From B75-G9 sp964564905 (GTDB lineage: Archaea; Hadarchaeota; Hadarchaeia; Hadarchaeales; Hadarchaeaceae), in contig CAZMCI010000011.1 of assembly GCA_964564905.1 (NCBI GenBank), positions 1 to 28,514 of the forward strand: DNA of 28,514 nt, read 5' to 3'. Positions 1 through 7,222 of the stretch are shown piece by piece. How positions within the stretch are numbered: the first letter of the stretch is position 1; each line of letters opens with the position of its first letter. The position numbers and the translations under genes were made by a program. The notes under the pieces were generated by a model. That model was not told the DNA's origin. It did no database searches and worked only from the letters and a program-made list of their open reading frames with translations.

Positions 1-1
1 T

Positions 2-58
2 TTCTCTGTGGACGAACTCGAAACCTTTGCAACGTTTGACGGTGTGATCACTCACAAT
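2..58 (+). other. C-terminal end of an intein inside RpoA2
   Basis: Reading in the rpoA2 frame, the first 19 residues are FSVDELETFATFDGVITHN, followed directly by the normal RpoA2 sequence TLRTFHYAG. This matches the C-terminal intein blocks F and G: a hydrophobic strand, a Gly, then the penultimate His and terminal Asn, with a +1 nucleophile (Thr at 59-61). Normal A'' subunits have roughly GEPGTQM before this Thr, and that is absent. The Asn at 56-58 would cyclise and the +1 Thr would join the exteins. The N-terminal intein blocks and any homing endonuclease lie outside the window. Seen: the HN/T junction and the loss of the conserved extein. Inferred: that it splices. Confidence 0.85.
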
Positions 59-991
59 ACCTTACGGACTTTTCACTATGCAGGGGTAGCGGAGCTGAAC
101 GTAACTCTCGGTCTGCCAAGGATCATAGAGATAATAGACGCTAGGAAGACACCTTCCGCTCCGCTGATGAGGATATATCTGAAGGAAAAGTTCGCCAAGA
201 GTAAGGAAAAAGCCCGGGAATTCGCTCAAAAGATAGAACTGACGACCGTGGAGGATGTATCGCTGCAGACAGAGGTGGACCTTATCAACACAGTATTTAT
301 CGTCACTCTGAATCGTTCGGCGATGCAGCGGAGAGGGCTGACGCCGACAAAGGTGGCTTCCACGATAAAGGACGCGCTCAAGATCGATGTTCATGTTGAT
401 GGATACAAATTACGCATGAAACCCACAACGATGTCGCTTTCGGAACTCAGGAAACTTGCCTCTAGGGTCAGAAATCTGACGTTACGCGGTTTAAAGGGGA
501 TCACCAGGGTGCTGGTCAAGATGGAGGGCAACGAGTATGTGGTTTACACGGAAGGATCCAATCTGGTCGAGGTCATAACGATGCCGGAGGTGGATCCTAC
601 GAGGACCGTGACAAATAACATACACGAGATCGAAGAGGTCCTCGGAATAGAGGCGGCACGCAACGCCATAATCAACGAAGCGGTAAAAACGCTGGAGGAG
701 CAGGGGCTGGAGGTGGATCTGAGACATATAATGCTCGTCGCCGACATGATGACAGCATCCGGAGAGGTGATGCAGGTCGGAAGGCACGGTGTCAGCGGAG
801 AAAAGGCCAGCGTGCTTGCTCGAGCCTCCTTTGAGATCACCACGAAACATCTTTTGGATGCCTGCATACACGGCGAAAGGGACAGGCTTGATGGCATAAT
901 TGAAAACGTTATCGCTGGACAACCCATTCCGCTTGGAACGGGTTCAGTGGAGCTAGTGATGGGGAGGGAAGAGAAAAGTGGAGCTAAGTAG
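2..991 (+). CDS. rpoA2: RNA polymerase subunit A'' (C-terminal part, intein-containing, partial)
   Basis: Archaeal RNA polymerase splits the largest subunit into A' and A''; this is the A'' piece, which supplies the trigger loop and jaw of the catalytic core. About 310 extein residues follow the intein junction. TLRTFHYAGVAELNVTLGLP is the trigger loop and the start of the next helix, with the catalytic Arg and His of the RTFH motif. PRIIEIIDARKTPSAPLM and the C-terminal segment with DMMTASGEVMQVGRHGVSG are typical A'' signatures. The gene runs off the left edge, so its start is not visible; position 8 has a GTG but it is not a start. It overlaps rpl30e by 14 bases, suggesting coupled translation with the downstream ribosomal genes. 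Confidence 0.96.
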   Translation, partial: FSVDELETFATFDGVITHNTLRTFHYAGVAELNVTLGLPRIIEIIDARKTPSAPLMRIYLKEKFAKSKEKAREFAQKIELTTVEDVSLQTEVDLINTVFIVTLNRSAMQRRGLTPTKVASTIKDALKIDVHVDGYKLRMKPTTMSLSELRKLASRVRNLTLRGLKGITRVLVKMEGNEYVVYTEGSNLVEVITMPEVDPTRTVTNNIHEIEEVLGIEAARNAIINEAVKTLEEQGLEVDLRHIMLVADMMTASGEVMQVGRHGVSGEKASVLARASFEITTKHLLDACIHGERDRLDGIIENVIAGQPIPLGTGSVELVMGREEKSGAK

Positions 992-1280
992 GGAGATCAG
1001 ACAAGCTGTCGCCGCCGGAAATGTCATCATAGGAGCGAATAAATCGTTAAAGATCCTGAAACGTGGGGGGGCCAAGCTCGTCGTCGTGGCCTCCAACTGC
1101 AGTTCCGAGATTTTAGCGGATGTGAAACGATACGCGGAGATGGGAAATGTTCCAGTCCATGTCTTCGATGGAGACAGCGAGGACTTGGGGTTGGCATGCG
1201 GCAAACCATTTTTGGTGAGCGTGCTGACCATCCTTGGAGGAGAAAATCCGAGCCTCAGCACCGGGGTGGAGCGGGGATGA
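978..1280 (+). CDS. rpl30e: Large ribosomal subunit protein eL30
   Basis: A 100-residue protein of the L7Ae/L30e fold, a component of the 50S subunit found in archaea and eukaryotes. Visible hallmarks are the N-terminal helix, IIGANKSLKILKRGGAKLVVVASNC and the closing strand PVHVFDGDSEDLGLACGKPF. This is close to the usual family length. The GTG start at 978 lies inside the end of rpoA2, and the stop overlaps the nusA start in an ATGA. This order (rpoA2, rpl30e, nusA) is a conserved archaeal arrangement and supports one transcript. Nothing unusual is seen. Confidence 0.95.
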   Translation: MELSREIRQAVAAGNVIIGANKSLKILKRGGAKLVVVASNCSSEILADVKRYAEMGNVPVHVFDGDSEDLGLACGKPFLVSVLTILGGENPSLSTGVERG

Positions 1281-1696
1281 CGATCAAACTTACCTCAGAG
1301 GAAATGCGCTACATCGCGCTTTTTGAGGGGATAACGGGGGCCCGCGTGCACGACTGCGTGATTGAAGACGGCGGAAAGGGGGTTATATTTGTGGTAAAAA
1401 AAGGGGACATCGGTCTTGCTATAGGAAGAGGTGGAAGCAAAATCCGGAGGGCAAAGCGAGTGATCGGAAAAAGCATAAGCGTGGTTGAATACTTTGATGA
1501 GCTTGCGGATTTTCTGAAAAATATTCTTTCCCCGGTGAAGATCAAAAACGTGAATCTAGCGGAAAAGGATGGTAAAAAAATAGCAGTGGTGACGATAGAC
1601 AAGACGGAAGGTGGCAGAGTGAGTGGAAAGAGGATTAGGAATGCAAAGAAAATTGCCAGTAGGCATTACGATGTTCATGACATCACCCTTGTATGA
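1277..1696 (+). CDS. nusA: Archaeal NusA-like transcription factor (KH domains only)
   Basis: A 139-residue RNA-binding protein. Archaeal NusA lacks the N-terminal polymerase-binding and S1 domains of bacterial NusA and keeps the tandem KH domains. The first KH-like loop GLAIGRGGSKIRRAK (a GxxG motif) is clear near residues 50-65, and a second GGRVSGKRIRNAKKIASRHYDVHDI segment closes the protein. I chose the ATG at 1277, overlapping the rpl30e stop (ATGA), because longer forms would start inside rpl30e with non-homologous sequence. Its role in archaea is thought to be in transcription elongation or termination, inferred from the family. Confidence 0.93.
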   Translation: MTIKLTSEEMRYIALFEGITGARVHDCVIEDGGKGVIFVVKKGDIGLAIGRGGSKIRRAKRVIGKSISVVEYFDELADFLKNILSPVKIKNVNLAEKDGKKIAVVTIDKTEGGRVSGKRIRNAKKIASRHYDVHDITLV

Positions 1697-1734
1697 GTTT
1701 TAAAGCAAAGACTCCTTATTGTTTTGAGGTGATT
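1697..1734 (+). promoter_or_regulatory. Possible promoter and ribosome binding site of rps12
   Basis: A TTTTAAAG element at 1698-1705 directly follows the nusA stop. A strong anti-16S match, GAGGTGATT, lies at 1726-1734, just before the GTG start at 1737. The ribosome binding site is convincing and decides the start. The TATA call is weak: a start of transcription about 25 bases downstream would cut into the binding site, so rps12 may simply be read from upstream. Confidence 0.4.
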
Positions 1735-1736
1735 GG

Positions 1737-2174
1737 GTGGGGAAAATTCCCAGAGGAGAGTTTGCAGCTCGGAAGATGCGTTCAAAGCGGCAGAGCTTCA
1801 GGTGGAAGAGCGCTCAGTACAAGCGTCGTGTGTTGAGACTGGATGAGAAAGCTGATCCTCTTGAGGGTTCGCCCCAGGCCAGGGGCATCGTCCTCGAAAA
1901 GGTGGGTGTCGAGGCCAAACAGCCCAACTCTGCAATTAGAAAGTGTTGCAGGGTTCAACTCATCAAAAACGGACGTCAGGTCACGGCATTTGCCCCCGGG
2001 GATGGCGCGATAGGTTTCATAGACGAGCACGATGAGGTAGTGATCGAAGGGATTGGCGGTGCCAAAGGGGGGGCATATGGAGACATTCCAGGTGTGAGAT
2101 ATAAGATAATCAAGGTCAACGGGGTCTCACTGAAGGAACTTGTGAAAGGACGGAAGGAAAAACCGACGCGGTGA
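1737..2174 (+). CDS. rps12: Small ribosomal subunit protein uS12
   Basis: A 145-residue decoding-centre protein of the 30S subunit. The conserved core is visible: KQPNSAIRKCCRVQLIKNG, then TAFAPGDGAIGFIDEHDEV, then a GGAKGGAYGDIPGVRYKI stretch close to archaeal uS12 proteins. The basic N-terminus with KRQSFRWKS is the archaeal extension. Start is GTG at 1737, supported by the GAGGTG site five bases upstream. The stop codon overlaps the GGTGA site used by rps7, so the two genes are probably translated together. Confidence 0.96.
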   Translation: MGKIPRGEFAARKMRSKRQSFRWKSAQYKRRVLRLDEKADPLEGSPQARGIVLEKVGVEAKQPNSAIRKCCRVQLIKNGRQVTAFAPGDGAIGFIDEHDEVVIEGIGGAKGGAYGDIPGVRYKIIKVNGVSLKELVKGRKEKPTR

Positions 2175-2178
2175 GCGC

Positions 2179-2784
2179 TTGACGTTTAAATATTTTGATA
2201 AATGGTCGGCTGAGGGGATTGAAATAAGGGATCCAGGCCTCAAACAATATATTCGCTTGGACCCCCCTCTCGTCCTGCATGGAGGAGGCAGGCACGCAAG
2301 CAAACAGTTTCGAAAAGCCGATGTTCCCATCGTAGAGCGTTTGATAAACAAACTAATGCGGTCTGGGCCTGGCACAGGAAAGCTTCGTGGTAGGGTGATA
2401 CGGGGGGCTGGTGCTTGTGGGAAAAAACATAAAGCGTACGGGATTGTCCGGAGATCATTTGAGCTCATAGCAGAGCGGACGAAGAAAAACCCTCTTCAGG
2501 TGCTCGTGGATGCCATTCAAAACTCTGCCCCGCGGGAGGAGACAACACGAATAAGTTATGGGGGGATCACCTACTATGTGGCAGTTGATTCAGCGCCCCA
2601 GCGGAGGCTCGACATAGCGCTCCAGAATCTGGCTGGCGGCGCCTTTTCCTCCTCGTTCTCCAATAAAAAACCGATACATGAATGTTTGGCAGAGGAACTG
2701 ATCCTTGCGGCCAACAACGACGTGAAGAGCTATGCCGTGGCACGCAAAAGTGAGATAGAACGTATAGCAAAGGGAGCCAGATAA
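2179..2784 (+). CDS. rps7: Small ribosomal subunit protein uS7
   Basis: A 201-residue 30S head protein that binds 16S rRNA and initiates assembly of the head. Recognisable segments are KADVPIVERLINKLMRSG, NPLQVLVDAIQNSAPREETTRISYGGI and the archaeal C-terminus VKSYAVARKSEIERIAKGAR. The start is a TTG at 2179, four bases after a GGTGA site that overlaps the rps12 stop. The N-terminus FKYFDKWSAEGIEIRDPGLKQYI is of the archaeal type. Length fits archaeal uS7. Confidence 0.95.
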   Translation: MTFKYFDKWSAEGIEIRDPGLKQYIRLDPPLVLHGGGRHASKQFRKADVPIVERLINKLMRSGPGTGKLRGRVIRGAGACGKKHKAYGIVRRSFELIAERTKKNPLQVLVDAIQNSAPREETTRISYGGITYYVAVDSAPQRRLDIALQNLAGGAFSSSFSNKKPIHECLAEELILAANNDVKSYAVARKSEIERIAKGAR

Positions 2785-2807
2785 TTTTTCCGGGGGGGAC
2801 CCGAAGG

Positions 2808-2853
2808 CTTTTTAAATGGAAATGCAAAATGAAAATAGCAAGATGTGAGGGTG
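2808..2853 (+). promoter_or_regulatory. Promoter and ribosome binding site of tuf
   Basis: CTTTTTAAAT at 2808-2817 is preceded by purines (GAAGG), as in a BRE/TATA pair. The expected transcription start is near 2840. A GAGGGTG ribosome binding site lies at 2847-2853, six bases before the ATG at 2860. The 75-base gap after rps7 is the longest in this block, so tuf probably has its own strong promoter as well as read-through. Confidence 0.65.
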
Positions 2854-2859
2854 TGAAAA

Positions 2860-4122
2860 ATGGCAAAGCCGCACTTGAACCTGATAACCATCGGCCATGT
2901 TGACCACGGTAAGTCCACGTTGGTCGGCAGGACGTTCTATGAAAAGGGGCTCGTGAAGGAAGAGGAAATCAGAAAGTTCGAGGCAATGGGTGACAAGGGC
3001 AAGACGTTCAAATTCGCTTGGATCATGGATGGACTCAAGGAGGAGCGGGAGAGAGGGTTGACGATAGACCTAGCTCACAAGAAGTTCGAGACCGACAAGT
3101 ATTACTTTACGATAATAGACGCTCCCGGGCACCGTGACTTTGTGAAGAACATGATCACCGGGGCGAGCCAGGCGGATGCCGCGATCTTGGTGGTGGCTGC
3201 CGACGACGGGATCATGCCCCAGACGCGTGAGCACGCGGCTCTGGCGTTCACCCTCGGCGTGGGGCAGCTGGTCGTGGCGATAAACAAGATGGATCTGGTC
3301 GATTACAAGAAAGAAATTTTTGAAAAATTAAAGTCGGAGATCATTGACATGCTAAAGGCGGTCGGGTACAAGAACCCGGAGAAATTCATATTCGTCCCGA
3401 TATCCGCGTTTCACGGGGAGAACGTCACCAAGCCCAGTGAAAAGATGAAGTGGTACACGGGTCCGGTCCTCTATGCCGCTCTGGATAGTTTCTCCGTGCC
3501 GCCAAAGCCCGTGGACAAACCACTTCGTCTGCCGGTTCAGGACGTGTATTCAATCACCGGTGTAGGTACGGTGCCCGTTGGTAGGGTCGAAACGGGAGTG
3601 CTCAAGGTCGGAGACACGCTCGTATTCGAGCCCGCAGGGGTAACCGGGGATGTAAAGTCCATTGAGATGCACCACGAGTCCATCCAGCAGGCCGAACCTG
3701 GGGATAACATAGGGTTCAACGTACGTGGTGTGGATAAGAACGCGATAAGACGCGGCGATGTTGCGGGTCATTCAAAGTCGCCACCGACGGTCGTAAAGGA
3801 GTTTACGGCACGTATCGCGGTGCTACAGCATCCGACCGCGATAGCACCAGGTTACACCCCTGTCTTCCACGCGCACACAGCTCAGGTCGCTTGCACGATT
3901 TCGGAAATAACTCAAAAGCTGGATCCAAAGTCCGGAGAAGTATTGCAGGAGAAACCTGAATTCATAAAGAAGGGAGATATGGCGACGGTCAAGGTTATTC
4001 CAACCAAACCCATGGTGCTTGAAAAGGCCACCGAGATCCCGCAGCTAAGTCGATTTGCCGTGAGGGATATGGGTATGACCGTGGCTGCGGGAGTGTGTGT
4101 GGACAGAGTACCCGCGAAATAG
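2860..4122 (+). CDS. tuf: Translation elongation factor EF-1A (EF-Tu family)
   Basis: A 420-residue GTPase that delivers aminoacyl-tRNA to the ribosome. All G motifs are intact: GHVDHGKST at residues 12-20, RGLTID near 65-70 (switch I), DAPGH at 87-91, NKMD at 142-145 and a SAF motif near 180. Beta-barrel domains II and III follow, from about residue 225: PVQDVYSITGVGTVPVGRVE, and the C-terminal RFAVRDMGMTVAAGVC. It lies between rps7 and rps10, the usual archaeal position. The P-loop is followed by LVGR instead of the common TVGR, a small variation. Confidence 0.97.
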   Translation: MAKPHLNLITIGHVDHGKSTLVGRTFYEKGLVKEEEIRKFEAMGDKGKTFKFAWIMDGLKEERERGLTIDLAHKKFETDKYYFTIIDAPGHRDFVKNMITGASQADAAILVVAADDGIMPQTREHAALAFTLGVGQLVVAINKMDLVDYKKEIFEKLKSEIIDMLKAVGYKNPEKFIFVPISAFHGENVTKPSEKMKWYTGPVLYAALDSFSVPPKPVDKPLRLPVQDVYSITGVGTVPVGRVETGVLKVGDTLVFEPAGVTGDVKSIEMHHESIQQAEPGDNIGFNVRGVDKNAIRRGDVAGHSKSPPTVVKEFTARIAVLQHPTAIAPGYTPVFHAHTAQVACTISEITQKLDPKSGEVLQEKPEFIKKGDMATVKVIPTKPMVLEKATEIPQLSRFAVRDMGMTVAAGVCVDRVPAK

Positions 4123-4169
4123 CCAAGTCTTTTTATGTGGTTTTTCCCGAATAGAGTGAGGGATTAGCT

Positions 4170-4478
4170 TTGCAAAAGGCACGTATAAGGCTTTCCAGTC
4201 CGGACCCCAAGAAACTTGACGAGGTCTGCAGGCATATTCTTGGAATAGCGGAACGCGTTGGTATAAAGATCTCTGGTCCGGTCCCCCTTCCGACGAAGAG
4301 GATCAAGATCCCGACGCGAAAATCCCCGGATGGTGAAGGCACCGCTACTTGGGATCGGTGGGAGCTTCGGGTACACAAGCGTCTCATCGACATGCAGGCA
4401 GACGAACGCGCCCTCCGTCAGCTCATGCGCGTACAGGTTCCGGAAGAGGTAGCTATAGAAATCGAGCTCAAAAGTTAA
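4170..4478 (+). CDS. rps10: Small ribosomal subunit protein uS10
   Basis: A 102-residue 30S head protein. Typical segments are ARIRLSSPDPKKLDEVCRHI, the conserved GPVPLPTKRIKIPTRKSP loop and the C-terminal VPEEVAIEIELKS. The TTG start at 4170 follows a GTGAGGG site. The gene closes the ribosomal block. Its TAA stop shares the palindromic TTAA with the stop of the convergent aminotransferase gene, so the two coding regions overlap tail to tail by four bases. Confidence 0.95.
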   Translation: MQKARIRLSSPDPKKLDEVCRHILGIAERVGIKISGPVPLPTKRIKIPTRKSPDGEGTATWDRWELRVHKRLIDMQADERALRQLMRVQVPEEVAIEIELKS

Positions 4479-5542
4479 GATTCCAAGATCCGTTTCAGGG
4501 CTTGGAGCATTTCGTCTATATCTTCCAGGGTTATGTACCCCATATTGCCTATTCTGAAGGTTCTCTCCTTCAATTCTCCGTATCCCTTTGCCAGCTCAAA
4601 TCCGAGCGAGCGCATTTTTTCATAGATCTGCAACCCGTTTATTTTCTTTGGCGCATTTACGCATGCTATGGTGGGGCTTTCAGCTCCCGGGTCGGGGAAT
4701 AAGGAGAGACCCAGCTCTTCGATCCCATTCTTAATTCTTTCCATTCGCTTGGAGTAAAACTCGAACCTTCTTTTTTTTCCGCCCTCTTTTTCTATTATCT
4801 CGAGTTCCTTTCTCAGGGCAGCGATCTGCGGGATCACCGGGGTCATATGGGTGCTGCTCTGCTCCTTCTGATATTTTTCATAAAGCTTAAAGTCGAAGTA
4901 CCATCCCTTGTTTTTCATTTTTTCCGATATCTCGAGCGCTCTGTCGCTTACGCTCACCACCGCGAGCCCTGGAGGTATTCCAAAGCATTTCTGGGAGCTG
5001 GCAAAGCAGATGTCTATGCCCCAGTCGTCCACTTTCAGCTCGACTCCACCCATTGCGCTTACAGCGTCCACGAAAAGAAGTTTTCCATGCTCATTGACAA
5101 TTTTTGCCAGCTCCCGCAGTGGATTTATCAGTCCTATGCTGGTCTCGTTGTACGTTATGGTTACGGCTTCCACATCTGGGGTTGAGGAAAGCTTTTCGTC
5201 GAGTATTTCCGGGGTAATCGGGCTTCCGAGCCTTGGTTCCAGTTCCTCCACCGTCCTGCCGTTGGCCCTGCCGATCTTGGTGTACCGCCTTCCAAAGCTT
5301 CCGTTGATGCAGCAGAGCATCTTTTTCTCCACGCAGTTTCTTACGGAGGCCTCCATCACACCTGAGCTCGTGCTGGGGAACAGAAATACTTGGTTTTCAG
5401 TTTCCAGGAACTGCTGTAACCTTTTGACAGTTTGTTCGTGCAGTTCCCGATACTCCTTGCTCCTGTGGCTGAACATCTGTCGGCTCATTTCCCTGAGAAC
5501 CTCCGGCCCGCACGCCACAGGCCCAGCGGTGAAAAGTCTCAT
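4475..5542 (-). CDS. Class V pyridoxal-phosphate aminotransferase (serine/alanine-glyoxylate type)
   Basis: A 355-residue fold-type I PLP enzyme of the serine-pyruvate/alanine-glyoxylate/aspartate aminotransferase group. The N-terminal LFTAGPVACGPEVLREM and SHRSKEY motifs bind substrate. Residues FPSTSSGVMEASVRN contact the cofactor phosphate. VDAVSAMGG (Asp159) holds the pyridine nitrogen, and SSQKCFG carries the likely Schiff-base Lys185. It is a little shorter than many relatives (about 380). Substrate cannot be fixed from sequence; in methanogens such enzymes act in serine/glycine or phosphoserine metabolism. It stands alone, convergent with rps10. Confidence 0.9.
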   Translation of the reverse strand: MRLFTAGPVACGPEVLREMSRQMFSHRSKEYRELHEQTVKRLQQFLETENQVFLFPSTSSGVMEASVRNCVEKKMLCCINGSFGRRYTKIGRANGRTVEELEPRLGSPITPEILDEKLSSTPDVEAVTITYNETSIGLINPLRELAKIVNEHGKLLFVDAVSAMGGVELKVDDWGIDICFASSQKCFGIPPGLAVVSVSDRALEISEKMKNKGWYFDFKLYEKYQKEQSSTHMTPVIPQIAALRKELEIIEKEGGKKRRFEFYSKRMERIKNGIEELGLSLFPDPGAESPTIACVNAPKKINGLQIYEKMRSLGFELAKGYGELKERTFRIGNMGYITLEDIDEMLQALKRILES

Positions 5543-5546
5543 GATT

Positions 5547-5570
5547 GCTCCCAGAATAGTCTACTATAAG
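5547..5570 (-). promoter_or_regulatory. Promoter of the class V aminotransferase
   Basis: On the minus strand CTTATAGTAG (5561-5570) lies about 24 bases from the ATG at 5542, which predicts a leaderless or very short-leader transcript. A GGGAGC (5547-5552) four bases before the ATG could instead act as a ribosome binding site if transcription starts further upstream. Confidence 0.45.
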
Positions 5571-5601
5571 CCTAAATATCGTTTTGCGTCCTCTGCTTCA
5601 C

Positions 5602-5636
5602 AAAAAATAAAAAAACGGGGCTGCTATTGGAGCCCC
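5602..5636 (-). terminator. Hairpin plus U-tract terminator
   Basis: Read on the minus strand, GGGGCT (5631-5636) and AGCCCC (5617-5622) form a perfect 6-bp stem with an 8-base loop. It is followed by an almost pure T run (5602-5615). The hairpin starts inside the last codons of the small secreted protein gene, so it would end that operon. U-tracts are the known archaeal signal; the extra hairpin makes it look like a bacterial intrinsic terminator. Confidence 0.65.
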
Positions 5637-5821
5637 TCTATCTCCGATAGATCTATGTTTTCCCAGCTTTCCAGAAAATCCAGAAAGCTTTCTAGTTCGT
5701 CCAGCTGATCCTCGTAGGCGCTGAGTTCATCTTGTGGTGTTTGTTGTTCTCCTAGTTGGAGAAGGAAGATACCGGACACAGCCAGGCAAAGCACTACGAG
5801 GGCTGCGGCAACTCTTTTCAT
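5624..5821 (-). CDS. Small secreted or membrane-tethered acidic protein, unknown
   Basis: A 65-residue protein. Residues 1-22 (MKRVAAALVVLCLAVSGIFL) are a basic start plus hydrophobic core, so a signal peptide or single membrane anchor. A Cys lies in the hydrophobic segment but no clear lipobox is seen. The remaining about 40 residues are acidic and helical in character (Glu, Asp, Leu and Ser rich, with LDELESFLDFLESW). The ATG at 5819-5821 is three bases after the stop of the preceding secreted protein, so the two are co-transcribed. Function unknown; it may be a partner of the upstream coiled-coil protein. Confidence 0.7.
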   Translation of the reverse strand: MKRVAAALVVLCLAVSGIFLLQLGEQQTPQDELSAYEDQLDELESFLDFLESWENIDLSEIEGLQ

Positions 5822-5824
5822 AGC

Positions 5825-7045
5825 TCATTCCCCCACCGACACTACAAACGCTCCTTCTTCGGTCCACTCTCCTTCGGTGCACTCCTCTGTGTAGACCCTG
5901 TAGCTTCCCACTCCGGACAGCGTGGCGGTCCATTCTCCGGCAACCATCAGATCTATTCCGCTCCCCTGGATCTCCACCGTGATGTCCGTGCCAACGACGA
6001 TCGCGCTGCCAAACCCTTCGTACTGCACCCGGTTGTCCGGAAGAGTTGTTTTGGTTCCTTGCCCCACCGCTTTGACTACCGCATCGCTTGAGACTATCAT
6101 CGTTCCGCCTATGATCGCTCTGACTTCCACAGTACCGGTCACGGAGATGTCCGCATGTCCGGTTCCGTGGGCTATCAAGGCACCGGTGCCGAGAAGCTCT
6201 ATTTCATGGCCGCTCGATCTGATCTCAGCAACCATCTCCCTGAGTCTTGTGTATGCCATGCGTAGGTACCAGATGGAATCTTTGACAAGGGCGACACCTT
6301 CGCTGAATAGTTCATCCGGATTCTCCGATGCCTCCATTTGACTGAACTTATCTCTTGCCTGCTCTGATTTCTCTTGCGCCGAGGTTATCTTCGAGTTGTA
6401 GTCATCGAGCAATTCCCTGAGGTGCGTGGTGTCCGTACCTTGGTTCTCCAAGTTCTCTATCTTCGCTTCTATTGTACCAGCGATCGTTTCGGCCCTCGTG
6501 CTCACCAGCTCCAGAGCTGCGCTCACTACCTCTCCGAGGATGCGTTTTGCGTCTACTCGGATGTTCTCTCTCCATTGGGTTTGGATTTCTCTCCCCAGTG
6601 AGATAAGCTCGTCCACATCGTCCACAGCTTCGATTTCTGGCTGCTTCGCTTGGAGCCAGCTGATGTGGGCCTCAAGTTCCGACAGCATCTCGCTTTTCTC
6701 GTTTTCCGGCAGCGCCGCCGTTATCTCAACCCTCGCTTCGACGAATTCCAGACATCTTATCATTACGTTGTCCGCCTTGCTCAACAGCAGTTTTCCGAGG
6801 TTCAGCGCAGTTTCTAGGTCGTTTTCGGCAAGCGTGGCTTTCCATACCTTAAGTGCCACTCCGAAGTCGTATTTTACCTGCTGGTATGTGGCGATGGCGT
6901 TTTGGTACAACTGCTTTGCATTTTCGTATTTCTCTATCAGCTCTTGGTTCCTGTTCTGTAGTTTCGCACTGGCAAAACCCACTGTGCCCATCGTGCTCGT
7001 TAGAACCAGCGCCGTTACGAGCAATGCTCCAATTTTTGTGCTCAT
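5825..7045 (-). CDS. Secreted coiled-coil protein with Gly-rich beta C-terminal domain, unknown
   Basis: A 406-residue exported protein. Residues 1-27 form a signal peptide (STKIGALLVTALVLTSTMG, cleavage likely after FASA). About residues 30-295 are rich in Glu, Lys, Gln and Leu with heptad-like spacing, so long helices or a coiled coil. About residues 300-406 switch to a Gly/Thr/Val-rich beta region (GTGALIAHGTGHADISVTG, then GSGIDLMVAGEW), suggesting a small beta-solenoid or sandwich. No C-terminal anchor is visible. A strong AGGAGGT site (7053-7059) lies seven bases before the ATG, suggesting high expression. It is divergent from a membrane-anchored regulator and followed by a small secreted protein. 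I do not recognise a named family. Confidence 0.8.
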   Translation of the reverse strand: MSTKIGALLVTALVLTSTMGTVGFASAKLQNRNQELIEKYENAKQLYQNAIATYQQVKYDFGVALKVWKATLAENDLETALNLGKLLLSKADNVMIRCLEFVEARVEITAALPENEKSEMLSELEAHISWLQAKQPEIEAVDDVDELISLGREIQTQWRENIRVDAKRILGEVVSAALELVSTRAETIAGTIEAKIENLENQGTDTTHLRELLDDYNSKITSAQEKSEQARDKFSQMEASENPDELFSEGVALVKDSIWYLRMAYTRLREMVAEIRSSGHEIELLGTGALIAHGTGHADISVTGTVEVRAIIGGTMIVSSDAVVKAVGQGTKTTLPDNRVQYEGFGSAIVVGTDITVEIQGSGIDLMVAGEWTATLSGVGSYRVYTEECTEGEWTEEGAFVVSVGE

Positions 7046-7095
7046 TTTATTTACCTCCTTTTTCGTTTTTCAAAACACAATTGCCGGAGAAAATC

Positions 7096-7200
7096 ATTTA
7101 AACAAACTTTTTCACTCCACGGAAAATAAAGCTTGAAAAAGGCTCGAATTGCTTTATAAACCTTTATTGGGGTTCCAATCGCTTTACAAAATGTTTTTAT
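7096..7200. promoter_or_regulatory. Divergent promoter region with a shared palindromic TATA and direct repeats
   Basis: The 177-base gap between the secreted protein (-) and the membrane regulator (+) contains TTTATAAA, a perfect palindrome near 7153-7160, which could serve either strand. Two related segments, GAATTGCTTTATAAA and CAATCGCTTTACAAA, repeat in the same direction about 30 bases apart. A minus-strand GTTTAAATG near 7096-7104 is a second TATA candidate for the secreted protein. The repeats could be operator half-sites or two promoters; this is inference. Confidence 0.45.
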
Positions 7201-7222
7201 TCACAATTTTTGAGTATTTTCC

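Noticed and set aside
1196..1276. N-terminal extension of nusA from an upstream in-frame start
   Set aside because: It lies inside rpl30e and has no KH-type sequence; the ATGA overlap at 1277 is the natural start.
4908..5708. Long open frame on the plus strand across the aminotransferase gene
   Set aside because: It is antisense to a well-supported PLP enzyme, with Ser/Leu-rich low-complexity translation and no domain.
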